8,024 nt of DNA from Melioribacter roseus (GTDB lineage: Bacteria > Bacteroidota > Ignavibacteria > Ignavibacteriales > Melioribacteraceae), in assembly GCA_020724325.1 (NCBI GenBank), contig DYHC01000023.1, positions 5,377 to 13,400 of the forward strand, in the 5' to 3' direction. The position numbers and the translations under genes were made by a program. Shown piece by piece: positions 1 through 5,966 of the stretch. How positions within the stretch are numbered: position 1 is the first letter of the stretch; the number at the start of each line of letters is the position of its first letter. The notes under the pieces were generated by a model. It was not told the DNA's origin and ran no database searches. It saw only the letters and a list, made by a program, of their open reading frames with translations.

Positions 1-452
1 CCTGGTCAATTGATGTTAATGGAAGAGCTGTTAGAAATTCTACAAATGTTACAGGTGAAATAAAAGTTCAGATTACACAGAATATTAAAGACACAATTAA
101 TATTACTGGTGATAAAATTGAATCTCTGGACCTAATCGATACAATAAACGATATTCTAGATTCTCTGGAAGCTGGTTTGGTTCCTGACGACAACTTAAAA
201 CAGAGATTGAATAGCGCTTACAATTCAGTTGTAAATCTACAATCTATTAACGGCGAGAAATTGAATCGCTTAGATGATATAAACGCACTGCTGGAAAAGC
301 AGCTAATAAATACTCAGGAATTGCTTTCTAAGAAACAAGATATTGATCCTGCAAAACTTATTGTAGATTTACAGTATCAGGACTATGTTTTGCAAATGTC
401 CTATAAACTGGCTGCAACTATTTTACCAAAATCACTTTTAGATTATCTATGA
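1..452 (+). CDS. flgL: Flagellar hook-filament junction protein FlgL (HAP3), C-terminal part
   Basis: The gene enters from the left edge. Its frame is open from base 3, giving about 149 residues before the TGA at 450-452. FlgL (HAP3) is exported and sits between the hook and the filament, where it joins FlgK to flagellin. The visible part ends in a long amphipathic helix with DPAKLIVDLQYQDYVLQMSY, and the protein terminates in SLLDYL. This matches the C-terminal D0 helix of FlgL and flagellins, where a 'xxLQxQQxxLQASYxxxxxxxxxSLLDYL' pattern is typical. The preceding stretch (SAYNSVVNLQSINGEKLNRL) is also helical and would be part of D1. No membrane segment is present, as expected for an axial protein. 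The TGA overlaps the ATG of the next gene (ATGA), so translation is probably coupled. Flagellin itself also shares this helix, but the SLLDYL end and the neighbourhood favour FlgL. Confidence 0.82.
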   Translation, partial: WSIDVNGRAVRNSTNVTGEIKVQITQNIKDTINITGDKIESLDLIDTINDILDSLEAGLVPDDNLKQRLNSAYNSVVNLQSINGEKLNRLDDINALLEKQLINTQELLSKKQDIDPAKLIVDLQYQDYVLQMSYKLAATILPKSLLDYL

Positions 453-1228
453 TTCGTAAATCGGGAACACTGGTAGGTCTAGCATTAGGAGTCTTCTCAA
501 TTTTCGGCGCTTTCTTATTAGAGGGCGGTTCGGTCAGAGCTATTTTTATTTTGTCTGCGCTTATTATAGTATTTGGCGGAACGTTCGCTGCAATAATAAT
601 TGGTTTCGGGCTAGATAAATTCAAAGATATTTTAATGCTTACAAAAATGGCTTACTTTCCCCGCCAGTTCGATATGTCTGGAATTGTTGATGTGTTTGTT
701 GAACTTGCTATAAAATCCAGAAACGAAGGATTGTTATCTATTGAAAAAGACCTTAACAAATTCAATCATTATTTCCCTAAAAAAATGGTTAAGTATGTTA
801 TGGATGGAACAGATTCGGAATCAATTTATAACCTTGCCCAGATGGAAATAAAAGCTATGCAAGAACGTCATTACTCCAACATTTTTATCTTTACAAAAAT
901 GGGCGGCTACGCTCCTACTATGGGAATTATTGGAACTGTAATGGGTTTAATAATGACTTTAGCAAATGCCGGTGCAGACCCAAATTCATTAATCAAAAAT
1001 ATAGCTACTGCATTTATTGCTACTTTGTGGGGAGTTTTTAGCGCAAATATTATCTGGTTACCTATTGGAGACAGGTTAAAAAAATGTCATTTAGAAGAAA
1101 AGAATCTAATGGAGATTTCATTGGAGGGAGTACTAACACTTCAGAGCGGCGAGATTCCGTCGGTTATGAAAGCCCGTTTGTTAGGAATGCTTCCGCAAAA
1201 GGTTCAGTTAAGAAAACTAAATCCGTAG
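449..1228 (+). CDS. motA: Flagellar motor stator protein MotA1 (MotA/PomA family)
   Basis: This 259-residue inner-membrane protein is the A subunit of an ion-driven stator; five A subunits surround two B subunits and push on FliG. Two N-terminal hydrophobic segments (about residues 6-25 and 31-53) are followed by the cytoplasmic loop. The loop motif KSRNEGLLSIEKDL carries charged residues (R91, E99) equivalent to those that contact FliG. TM3 contains GGYAPTMGIIGTVMGLI with the conserved proline P156. TM4 contains ATLWGVFSANIIWLPI with P205. The C-terminus (MEISLEGVLTLQSGE, then LLGMLP) is the standard family ending, so the protein is complete. TM3 carries Thr in IIGT (T163), where proton-type MotA usually has Ala; by comparison with PomA and MotP this hints at sodium use. 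The start ATG overlaps the flgL stop by 4 bases. The last 145 bases are shared, in another frame, with motB1. Confidence 0.93.
   Translation: MIRKSGTLVGLALGVFSIFGAFLLEGGSVRAIFILSALIIVFGGTFAAIIIGFGLDKFKDILMLTKMAYFPRQFDMSGIVDVFVELAIKSRNEGLLSIEKDLNKFNHYFPKKMVKYVMDGTDSESIYNLAQMEIKAMQERHYSNIFIFTKMGGYAPTMGIIGTVMGLIMTLANAGADPNSLIKNIATAFIATLWGVFSANIIWLPIGDRLKKCHLEEKNLMEISLEGVLTLQSGEIPSVMKARLLGMLPQKVQLRKLNP
1067..1075 (+). promoter_or_regulatory. Putative ribosome binding site for motB1, inside motA1
   Basis: GGAGACAGG lies 8 bases upstream of the ATG at 1084, inside the motA1 coding sequence. It supports that ATG as the motB1 start. No other ATG, GTG or TTG occurs in this frame between the upstream TAG at 1039 and the TTG at residue 75, which is already inside the membrane segment. 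The match to a Shine-Dalgarno sequence is only moderate. Confidence 0.45.
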
Positions 1229-1899
1229 ACTCTGAAGAAACTCCATTTCACGAGGATAACGAAAAAGATCGGTACTTAATTACTTATGCCGATTTAATAA
1301 CCCTTTTGCTGGGGCTGTTTATCATATTATACGCGATGAGCAACATCGATGTAAATAAATATAAAGGTGTTGTCTCTGCTCTGGGAAGTATTTTTGGAAG
1401 TGAAAAGGCAGGTTCCGTATTAAGTTCTACAACCACTAATATTATTCCGAGACCAAGCGATAAACTTGCAGAAGATCTATACAGGCTTGTGGAACAATAT
1501 AATTATGGAAATTCTATCCGTTTGGAACAAAACGAACGCGGTGTTACAATTCATATTCTGGATGATATTTTGTTTCCACCCGGTAATGCTGCATTAAATG
1601 AAACATCAAAAACTGTTCTTAGCAGAATTGCAGAAGTAATAAAAACTTTGCCAAATGATATACGAATTGAAGGGCATACGGATAATGTACCTATTAATAC
1701 CACGTTATATCCTTCAAACTGGCATCTTTCCGTGGATAGAGCATTGAGTACAGGGTACTATTTAATTCAACACGAAGGAATTTCACCAGATAAAGTTTCT
1801 GTAGTTGGTTATGCAGAATATAGACCGATTGCTTCTAATGATTCGCCCGGCTCCAGGGCGTTAAATAGAAGAGTAGATATTGTTATACTAAAAAAGTGA
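1084..1899 (+). CDS. motB: Flagellar motor stator protein MotB1 (MotB/PomB family, OmpA-like C-terminus)
   Basis: This 271-residue B subunit anchors the stator to peptidoglycan and carries the ion-binding aspartate. A hydrophilic leader of about 60 residues precedes the single membrane segment DRYLITYADLITLLLGLFII, with the essential aspartate at D70 (equivalent to E. coli D32). A linker follows, then an OmpA/MotB peptidoglycan-binding domain from about residue 145 to the end. That domain contains IEGHTDNVP (196-203), SNWHLSVDRA (211-220) and the LNRRVDI motif (260-266). The start at 1084 is the only canonical choice in this frame. It makes the first 48 or so codons overlap the conserved 3' end of motA1 in a different frame. 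The N-terminal leader is longer than the usual 15-25 residues and is rich in Ser, Lys, Arg and Glu, as expected of overprinted sequence. The TGA stop adjoins or overlaps fliW. Confidence 0.92.
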   Translation: MSFRRKESNGDFIGGSTNTSERRDSVGYESPFVRNASAKGSVKKTKSVDSEETPFHEDNEKDRYLITYADLITLLLGLFIILYAMSNIDVNKYKGVVSALGSIFGSEKAGSVLSSTTTNIIPRPSDKLAEDLYRLVEQYNYGNSIRLEQNERGVTIHILDDILFPPGNAALNETSKTVLSRIAEVIKTLPNDIRIEGHTDNVPINTTLYPSNWHLSVDRALSTGYYLIQHEGISPDKVSVVGYAEYRPIASNDSPGSRALNRRVDIVILKK

Positions 1900-1904
1900 T
1901 TACA

Positions 1905-2285
1905 ATGAAAATCTTAACAAAAAAATTCGGTGAAATTGAATTTCCCGATGATATCGTAATTAAATTCAAAGTAGGTCCTTTCGGTTTCGAGGACTTGAAA
2001 CAATTTGTATTTATTAAACCCGATGATAGCGTTTTCTTCTGGCTTAATTCAATTGATAAACCGGAAATCGCCTTTGCCTTATTTGGTCTTAGAGCAATAG
2101 ATGAAAATTATCCTCAGGCAGATAATCATGAAGCATTCGGAATTGTTACGCTTAACCCGGATCCGCTTAAAGTAACAATCAACATGAGAGCGCCGGTTTT
2201 TATTAATCAAAATCAAAAAACGGCTTACCAGACCATCTTTGATAAAGAAAATTATTCCCTTTACTATAATTTATTTGCCGAGTAA
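1905..2285 (+). CDS. fliW: Flagellar assembly factor FliW
   Basis: FliW is a small cytoplasmic protein that binds flagellin. When flagellin is exported, free FliW binds CsrA and relieves translational repression. The product is about 126 residues. It starts MKILTKKFGEIEFPDDIVIK, the usual opening of the family, and continues with GPFGFEDLKQFVFI, PDDSVFFWLNSIDKPEIAFAL and the conserved ITINMRAPVFIN-like segment (here VTINMRAPVFINQNQKTAYQ). An in-frame GTG at 1896 overlaps the motB1 stop (GTGA) and would add three residues. I prefer the ATG at 1905 because the protein then begins exactly at the family's normal N-terminus. The gene is followed after 4 bases by csrA, the classic fliW-csrA arrangement. 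Its place among flagellar structural genes fits the flagellin-sensing role. Confidence 0.93.
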   Translation: MKILTKKFGEIEFPDDIVIKFKVGPFGFEDLKQFVFIKPDDSVFFWLNSIDKPEIAFALFGLRAIDENYPQADNHEAFGIVTLNPDPLKVTINMRAPVFINQNQKTAYQTIFDKENYSLYYNLFAE

Positions 2286-2289
2286 AGTC

Positions 2290-2526
2290 ATGTTAATACT
2301 ATCAAGAAAAATTGAAGAAGAGATAAGAATCGGTACAGATATTACTATAAAAATAGTGTCGATTTCCGATAATCAAATAAAGATTGGAATTGATGCCCCG
2401 CCAAAAATCCAAATTTATCGGGGTGAAGTGTATGATAAAGTAAAACAAAATACTATAAATGCTTCGCATTCAATCTTAAGTCCTAATGTTGATTTATCCA
2501 AATACAAAATTAAGAAGGTTCTGTAA
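2290..2526 (+). CDS. csrA: Translational regulator CsrA
   Basis: CsrA is a dimeric RNA-binding protein that blocks or stabilises mRNAs by binding GGA motifs, often at the Shine-Dalgarno sequence. The 78-residue product begins MLILSRKIEEEIRIG and contains NQIKIGIDAPPKIQIYRGEVY. Arg44 is at the position of the key RNA-contacting R44 of E. coli CsrA. The tail after the core (about residues 58-78, NASHSILSPNVDLSKYKIKK) is longer than in E. coli. FliW-partnered CsrA proteins such as that of Bacillus subtilis also have an extended C-terminus, used in FliW binding. An upstream in-frame start at 2239 would add 17 residues from inside fliW and is rejected because CsrA proteins begin MLxLxR. The TAA stop shares one base with the next ATG (TAATG), suggesting coupled translation. 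A likely local target is the ribosome binding site at 5992-5999. Confidence 0.95.
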   Translation: MLILSRKIEEEIRIGTDITIKIVSISDNQIKIGIDAPPKIQIYRGEVYDKVKQNTINASHSILSPNVDLSKYKIKKVL

Positions 2527-3245
2527 TGTCCGATTACTTTAGTGAAAAGATTACAATCCTTGTAATAGACGATTCCGATATTATTAGAACTTCTTTAAAG
2601 AATTTTTTAAGCGAATACGATCTGGAAGTAATTACATGTAATGATGGACTGGAAGGGATTCAGAAAGCGATTGAACATAAACCTAAATTGATCTTTTTGG
2701 ATTTGATGATGCCTAACCTGGATGGACTTAGAATGTTAAAAGTAATTAGAATTCTGGACGGCTTAAAAAATATTCCTGTAATTGTTATCAGCGGACACAC
2801 GGATAAGAATAATGTTATTGCTGCAATGCAATCCGGTGCGGTTAAAGTATTATCTAAACCTTTGAGCAAGGAGGTTTTAATTAGATCGATAAACGATGTA
2901 TTGGGTAAAGATTTTCTTCACAATGCAAAAAGGGCGCGCTTCTTAACCGACATTGAAAAAGAAGAAATTACAAACCAGTTGAAAAAATATTTTTTCAACT
3001 CTTTACCTCAAAAAAAAGGTACAATTAAAGAAGCATTGGTTTTTCGTAATGTAGATCTTTTACTCACTATTGTTCACGAACTAAAAGGTTCCAGCGGAAT
3101 GATTGGATTTAATAAAATATCTGAACTATGCAAAGTGATTGAATTAATACTTACACGCGTTGATATTGACTGGAAGGAAATTGAAAATCAATGCGAATTA
3201 CTAAATAATGAATTTGAAGTCCTGGAAATTCTAAATTCCAAATAG
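2526..3245 (+). CDS. Response regulator receiver-Hpt protein (REC-Hpt)
   Basis: This 239-residue cytoplasmic signalling protein has two phosphotransfer domains. Residues 8-128 form a CheY-like receiver: acidic pair D15/D16, phosphoacceptor D59 (FLDLMMPNLDG), switch Ser89 (VISGH) and K111 (LSKPLS). Residues from about 145 to the end form a helical Hpt domain with the motif IVHELKGSSGMIGF, in which H184 is the predicted phosphorylated histidine. A protein carrying both could pass phosphate on within a His-Asp-His-Asp relay or act as a phosphate sink. It has no DNA-binding or enzymatic output domain. It starts one base inside the csrA stop and ends 7 bases before motA2. Neighbouring receivers and the downstream kinase are natural partners, but that pairing is inferred from proximity. 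Confidence 0.88.
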   Translation: MSDYFSEKITILVIDDSDIIRTSLKNFLSEYDLEVITCNDGLEGIQKAIEHKPKLIFLDLMMPNLDGLRMLKVIRILDGLKNIPVIVISGHTDKNNVIAAMQSGAVKVLSKPLSKEVLIRSINDVLGKDFLHNAKRARFLTDIEKEEITNQLKKYFFNSLPQKKGTIKEALVFRNVDLLLTIVHELKGSSGMIGFNKISELCKVIELILTRVDIDWKEIENQCELLNNEFEVLEILNSK

Positions 3246-3252
3246 GTAAGAA

Positions 3253-4107
3253 ATGTATGCTATTATAGGGATTTTGGTTGTTGTAGTTGGAGTTATAGCT
3301 GGATTCACTATGGCTGGCGGAAATCTGCTTCTCTTAATTCAGATTTCCGAGTTTGTTACTATTGGCGGTGCTGCCATTGGCAGTTTGTTAATCTCTTCCC
3401 CGGCTTCTTTAATTAAAAAGATCGTGTCCCAAATTAAACAGATTTTCAAAAGTCATAGAAGTACCAAAGCAGATTATATTGAAATGCTGAAGGCAATTAA
3501 TACACTTTTTCTTACAGCACAAAGAGAAGGTTTGTTAACAATTGAAAAACATATAGAGAAACCAGATGAAAGCGAAATCCTCAATAAAAGTAAGATGCTA
3601 ATTCACGACGAACTAAGAAAGAACTTTTTCTGCGATACAATGAAAGTAATGCTTGCCGGTTCTGTTCCGCCGCATGATATGGAAAACCTGATGGATACAG
3701 AAATTGAAACTTTTGTTACAGAGAACAGACCAATTTCTGAAACTATAGGCAAAGTTGGCGATGCATTACCGGGACTTGGAATTGTAGCTGCAGTACTTGG
3801 TATAATTGTAACAATGGCTTCCATTAACCAGGGTGCCTAAGCTGTTGGTAAGCACGTAGCTGCGGCGTTGGTAGGTACTTTCCTCGGCGTGCTCTTAAGC
3901 TATGGGTTTGTTAATCCTATTGCCAGCAATTTACATCATATTGTAGAAGAAAAAGTTCAGGACCTTCAAATAATCAAAGCATTTATTCTTGGATTTGCAA
4001 AAGGTAATCCGCCTCTTGTTGCTGCAGAAATGGCACGGCGTGTTATTTTCTCTGACGAGCGCCCAACATTTGAAGAACTTGAAACTGCTCTGAGAGGAAA
4101 AAAATAA
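3253..4107 (+). pseudogene. motA: Flagellar stator motA2 with an in-frame stop (TAA at 3838-3840)
   Basis: This is a second stator A gene, of the E. coli MotA/LafT class, of 284 codons if the stop is counted as one residue. It begins MYAIIGILVVVVGVIAGFTM, the family's standard start. The cytoplasmic loop has AQREGLLTIEKHIEKPDESE with E98. TM3 contains DALPGLGIVAAVLGI with P173. Codon 196 is TAA. The same frame then continues at once with VGKHVAAALVGTFLGVLLSY, NP at 221-222, and the normal C-terminus SDERPTFEELETALRG. P173 and P222 have the same numbers as the essential E. coli MotA prolines (recalled from memory), so nothing is inserted or deleted. The stop lies in the short periplasmic loop between TM3 and TM4. 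A product ending there would lose TM4 and the C-terminal cytoplasmic part and should not form a stator. The cause could be a recent nonsense mutation, a sequencing or assembly error, or suppression. motB2 follows directly. Confidence 0.88.
4093..4098 (+). promoter_or_regulatory. Ribosome binding site for motB2
   Basis: AGAGGA lies 9 bases upstream of the ATG at 4108, within the last codons of motA2. It supports independent initiation of motB2. That matters because ribosomes that stop at the TAA at 3838 would otherwise fail to reach motB2 by coupling. Confidence 0.5.
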
Positions 4108-4911
4108 ATGGCGGATCAGCAGTCAAATAATAATTCTGCCGGTAAAGTGCAATTAGACCAGGCGCCTATAATAAAAAAAATTAAAAAAGTTAATGGCGGG
4201 CACCATGGCGGAGCTTGGAAAGTTGCCTATGCAGATTTTGTTACCGCTATGATGGCGCTCTTTATTGTACTTTGGGTACTCGGGCAGAATGATGAAGTTA
4301 AAGAAGCTGTTGCCGGATACTTTAAAGATCCTGTCGGGTTTTCAACTAAAGGGCAGAATCTTCTTGATGGGAAAAACTCCCAATTAATCGATCTTAATAT
4401 TGAAGAAGATATTAAAAGACAGGAAGAAGAGCGTGCAGAATTTGAAAAGATGGGTCAGAAACTTAAAGAGGATTTACGCAAAGACACAGATTTAATGAAT
4501 ATATCCGAACAGGTTAAAGTAGAAATTGTTAAGGAAGGTTTGAGGATTGAACTTATCGATTCTGATAAGGATGTTTTTTTTGAAGTCGGTACTTCCGAAT
4601 TGAAAAGTATTGCGAAAAAACTAATTCAAACAGTTGGGAAAGAACTTTCTAAACTGCCGAATAAAATAATAGTTGAAGGTCATACCGATGCCAGGCAGTA
4701 CAGAAATGATGGAAGCGGATATTCTAATTTCGAATTAAGCTCCGACCGTGCAAATTCTGCTAAAAGAGCTCTTGTATCTGGCGGTGTTTCAGAAAGACAA
4801 ATTGATGAGGTTAGAGGTTTTGCAGATACTCAATTGAGAGACCCAAACGATCCATTCAGCTTTTTAAATAGAAGAATCAGCATTACTGTTAAATATAATA
4901 AAAGTGAATAA
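4108..4911 (+). CDS. motB: Flagellar motor stator protein MotB2 (OmpA-like C-terminus)
   Basis: This 267-residue B subunit is the partner of MotA2. After a charged N-terminus rich in Gln, Asn and Lys comes GGHHGGAWKVAYADFVTAMM, the signature of the E. coli/LafU-like MotB class. The ion-binding aspartate is D43, in a membrane segment of about residues 38-59. The segment after the membrane helix (EVKEAVAGYFKDP) corresponds to the plug region that keeps unassembled stators closed. A charged linker (100-128) leads to the OmpA/MotB domain (about 140-263) with VEGHTDARQY (189-198), ELSSDRANSA (209-218) and FLNRRISI (252-259). All key residues are present, so this gene looks functional although its motA partner is interrupted. 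Its ATG directly abuts the motA2 TAA. Its stop overlaps the GTG start of the next gene by 8 bases. Confidence 0.93.
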   Translation: MADQQSNNNSAGKVQLDQAPIIKKIKKVNGGHHGGAWKVAYADFVTAMMALFIVLWVLGQNDEVKEAVAGYFKDPVGFSTKGQNLLDGKNSQLIDLNIEEDIKRQEEERAEFEKMGQKLKEDLRKDTDLMNISEQVKVEIVKEGLRIELIDSDKDVFFEVGTSELKSIAKKLIQTVGKELSKLPNKIIVEGHTDARQYRNDGSGYSNFELSSDRANSAKRALVSGGVSERQIDEVRGFADTQLRDPNDPFSFLNRRISITVKYNKSE

Positions 4912-5308
4912 CGATAAAAAAATATTGATAGTTGAAGATGACCCAATGCTTCAGGAATTTTATAAAGTGCTTTTTAAACGCCTGGGATACAATTGCCTAA
5001 TTACCGAAAACGGTGAAGAAATTATTAAACTTATTTTAAGCGGCGAAATTAATCTTTTAATTGTTGACCTCAATCTTAAAAATACTTTCCTCAATTCAAA
5101 AGCAATAGACGGGGTTGAACTTGCACGGTATGTTAAACAAAATTTTTATAAATTAAGAATACCAATTCTGGTAATAACGGCATATTCTACAAATTACTTT
5201 GCTGATGAATTACTTAAGGATGGGTATGCAGATGATTATATGCTAAAACCAATTGTTAATTTCGATAAACTAATAGAAAAGGTAGATAACCTCTTATGGC
5301 AGAATTAA
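4904..5308 (+). CDS. Single-domain response regulator (atypical receiver)
   Basis: This 134-residue protein consists only of a CheY-like receiver. The acidic residues are E11/D12/D13, the phosphoacceptor is D55 (LLIVDLNLKN), the switch threonine is T92 (VITAYS) and the conserved lysine is K115 (MLKPI). The loop after D55 is unusual: instead of the short DxxMPxMDG turn it reads DLNLKNTFLNSKAIDG, with about six or seven extra residues and no MP proline. This may change which kinase or target it recognises. It has no output domain, so it probably acts by protein contact or phosphate transfer. The GTG start overlaps motB2 by 8 bases and is the only start that keeps the first strand (KKILIVEDD). 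Its end overlaps the next gene by 13 bases. A CheY-like role at the motor is possible but unproven. Confidence 0.85.
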   Translation: MNNDKKILIVEDDPMLQEFYKVLFKRLGYNCLITENGEEIIKLILSGEINLLIVDLNLKNTFLNSKAIDGVELARYVKQNFYKLRIPILVITAYSTNYFADELLKDGYADDYMLKPIVNFDKLIEKVDNLLWQN

Positions 5309-5958
5309 AAGATAAAGTGCTTGTTGTTGAAGATGAAAAAGATACCCGTTTTATCCTAGAAAAATTATTGACAAGAAATAATTATCAGGCTGAAATGGCG
5401 GTTAATGGTGAGGAAGCTTTGGAAGTTCTGAAAAGATTCGACCCAAAAGTAATTCTTGCAGATTGGACAATGCCGGTTCTTGATGGAATTGCTCTGTGTA
5501 ATATCCTTAAAAGCGATGAAAGATATAAGTCAATTTACTATATCATATTAACCGCAAGATCATCATTAAAAGACAGGGTAATGGGATTGGATATTGGCGC
5601 GGATGATTTCCTTGTAAAACCAATCGAAAATCAGGAGTTACTTGCCCGCATTAGATCCGGTGTAAGAATTTTTAATCTTCAGAGTGAGCTTAGAAATATT
5701 GAACATAGTAAAGCTGTTGTTGAAATGGCTTGTACTATAGGGCATAAAATTAATAACCCTCTTAGCAGCCTTTCGCTTTCCATTAAAGGGATTGAAAATG
5801 AACTTAGTAATTCGGAAGCTGCTAAAATATCGGAAGATCTTAAGATAATTAAAGAATCTACTGAAAGAATAAGCAAATTTGTTCAAGAATTAATTCATCT
5901 CCAAAATCCTCAACTGGTAGAGTATATAGATAATAATCGTATGCTGAAAACCGAATAG
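5296..5958 (+). CDS. Response regulator fused to a DHp (HisKA-like) helix domain without an ATPase domain
   Basis: This 220-residue cytoplasmic protein has an N-terminal receiver of about residues 5-125: E12/D13, phosphoacceptor D56 (ADWTMPVLDG), T86 (ILTARSS) and K108 (LVKPIE). A coiled linker (about 126-142) leads to a helical domain with EMACTIGHKINNPLSSLSLS, which resembles the H-box of histidine kinases with H150. The normal acidic residue after the histidine (HE or HD) is replaced by Lys (K151). The protein ends after the second helix, with no N, G1 or G2 boxes, so it cannot autophosphorylate. It could be a dimerisation domain, a phosphotransfer domain of the Spo0B type, or a degenerate kinase remnant. 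Its length, ending at a natural TAG, argues against recent truncation by a frame error. The ATG lies 13 bases inside the preceding receiver gene. Confidence 0.82.
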   Translation: MAELKDKVLVVEDEKDTRFILEKLLTRNNYQAEMAVNGEEALEVLKRFDPKVILADWTMPVLDGIALCNILKSDERYKSIYYIILTARSSLKDRVMGLDIGADDFLVKPIENQELLARIRSGVRIFNLQSELRNIEHSKAVVEMACTIGHKINNPLSSLSLSIKGIENELSNSEAAKISEDLKIIKESTERISKFVQELIHLQNPQLVEYIDNNRMLKTE

Positions 5959-5966
5959 GGTAAAAA

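Noticed and set aside
177..452. A separate 91-residue gene starting at TTG 177
   Set aside because: The frame is open back to base 3 and the upstream residues fit the same FlgL helix region; TTG 177 is an internal Leu codon.
418..624. Minus-strand open frames (418-624, 2660-2869, 3603-3824, 5638-5886, 5679-5876, 6628-6825, 6708-6926, 7203-7484)
   Set aside because: All lie opposite well-supported plus-strand genes with recognisable domains, are short, and show no family features or ribosome binding sites.
1123..1130. GGAGGGAG as the ribosome binding site of motB1
   Set aside because: No start codon in the motB1 frame follows at a usable distance. The bases encode the conserved Leu-Glu-Gly of the MotA1 tail.
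2239..2289. Earlier in-frame start for csrA at 2239
   Set aside because: It would add 17 residues from inside fliW. The family starts at MLILSRK, which is exactly the ATG at 2290.
3838..3840. Alternative genetic code or programmed readthrough of TAA
   Set aside because: TAA is used as the normal stop of fliW, csrA, motB2 and the single-domain receiver gene, and the surrounding GCC TAA GCT has no recognised readthrough signal or downstream hairpin that I could see.
3868..4107. Independent 79-residue gene after the motA2 stop, starting at TTG 3868
   Set aside because: It is the C-terminal quarter of MotA in the same frame as the upstream part, with no ribosome binding site before the TTG. It is treated as the tail of the interrupted motA2.
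5368..5373. TTGACA resembling a -35 promoter box
   Set aside because: No acceptable -10 box lies 16-18 bases downstream (TGAAAT at best), and it is inside the receiver coding sequence.
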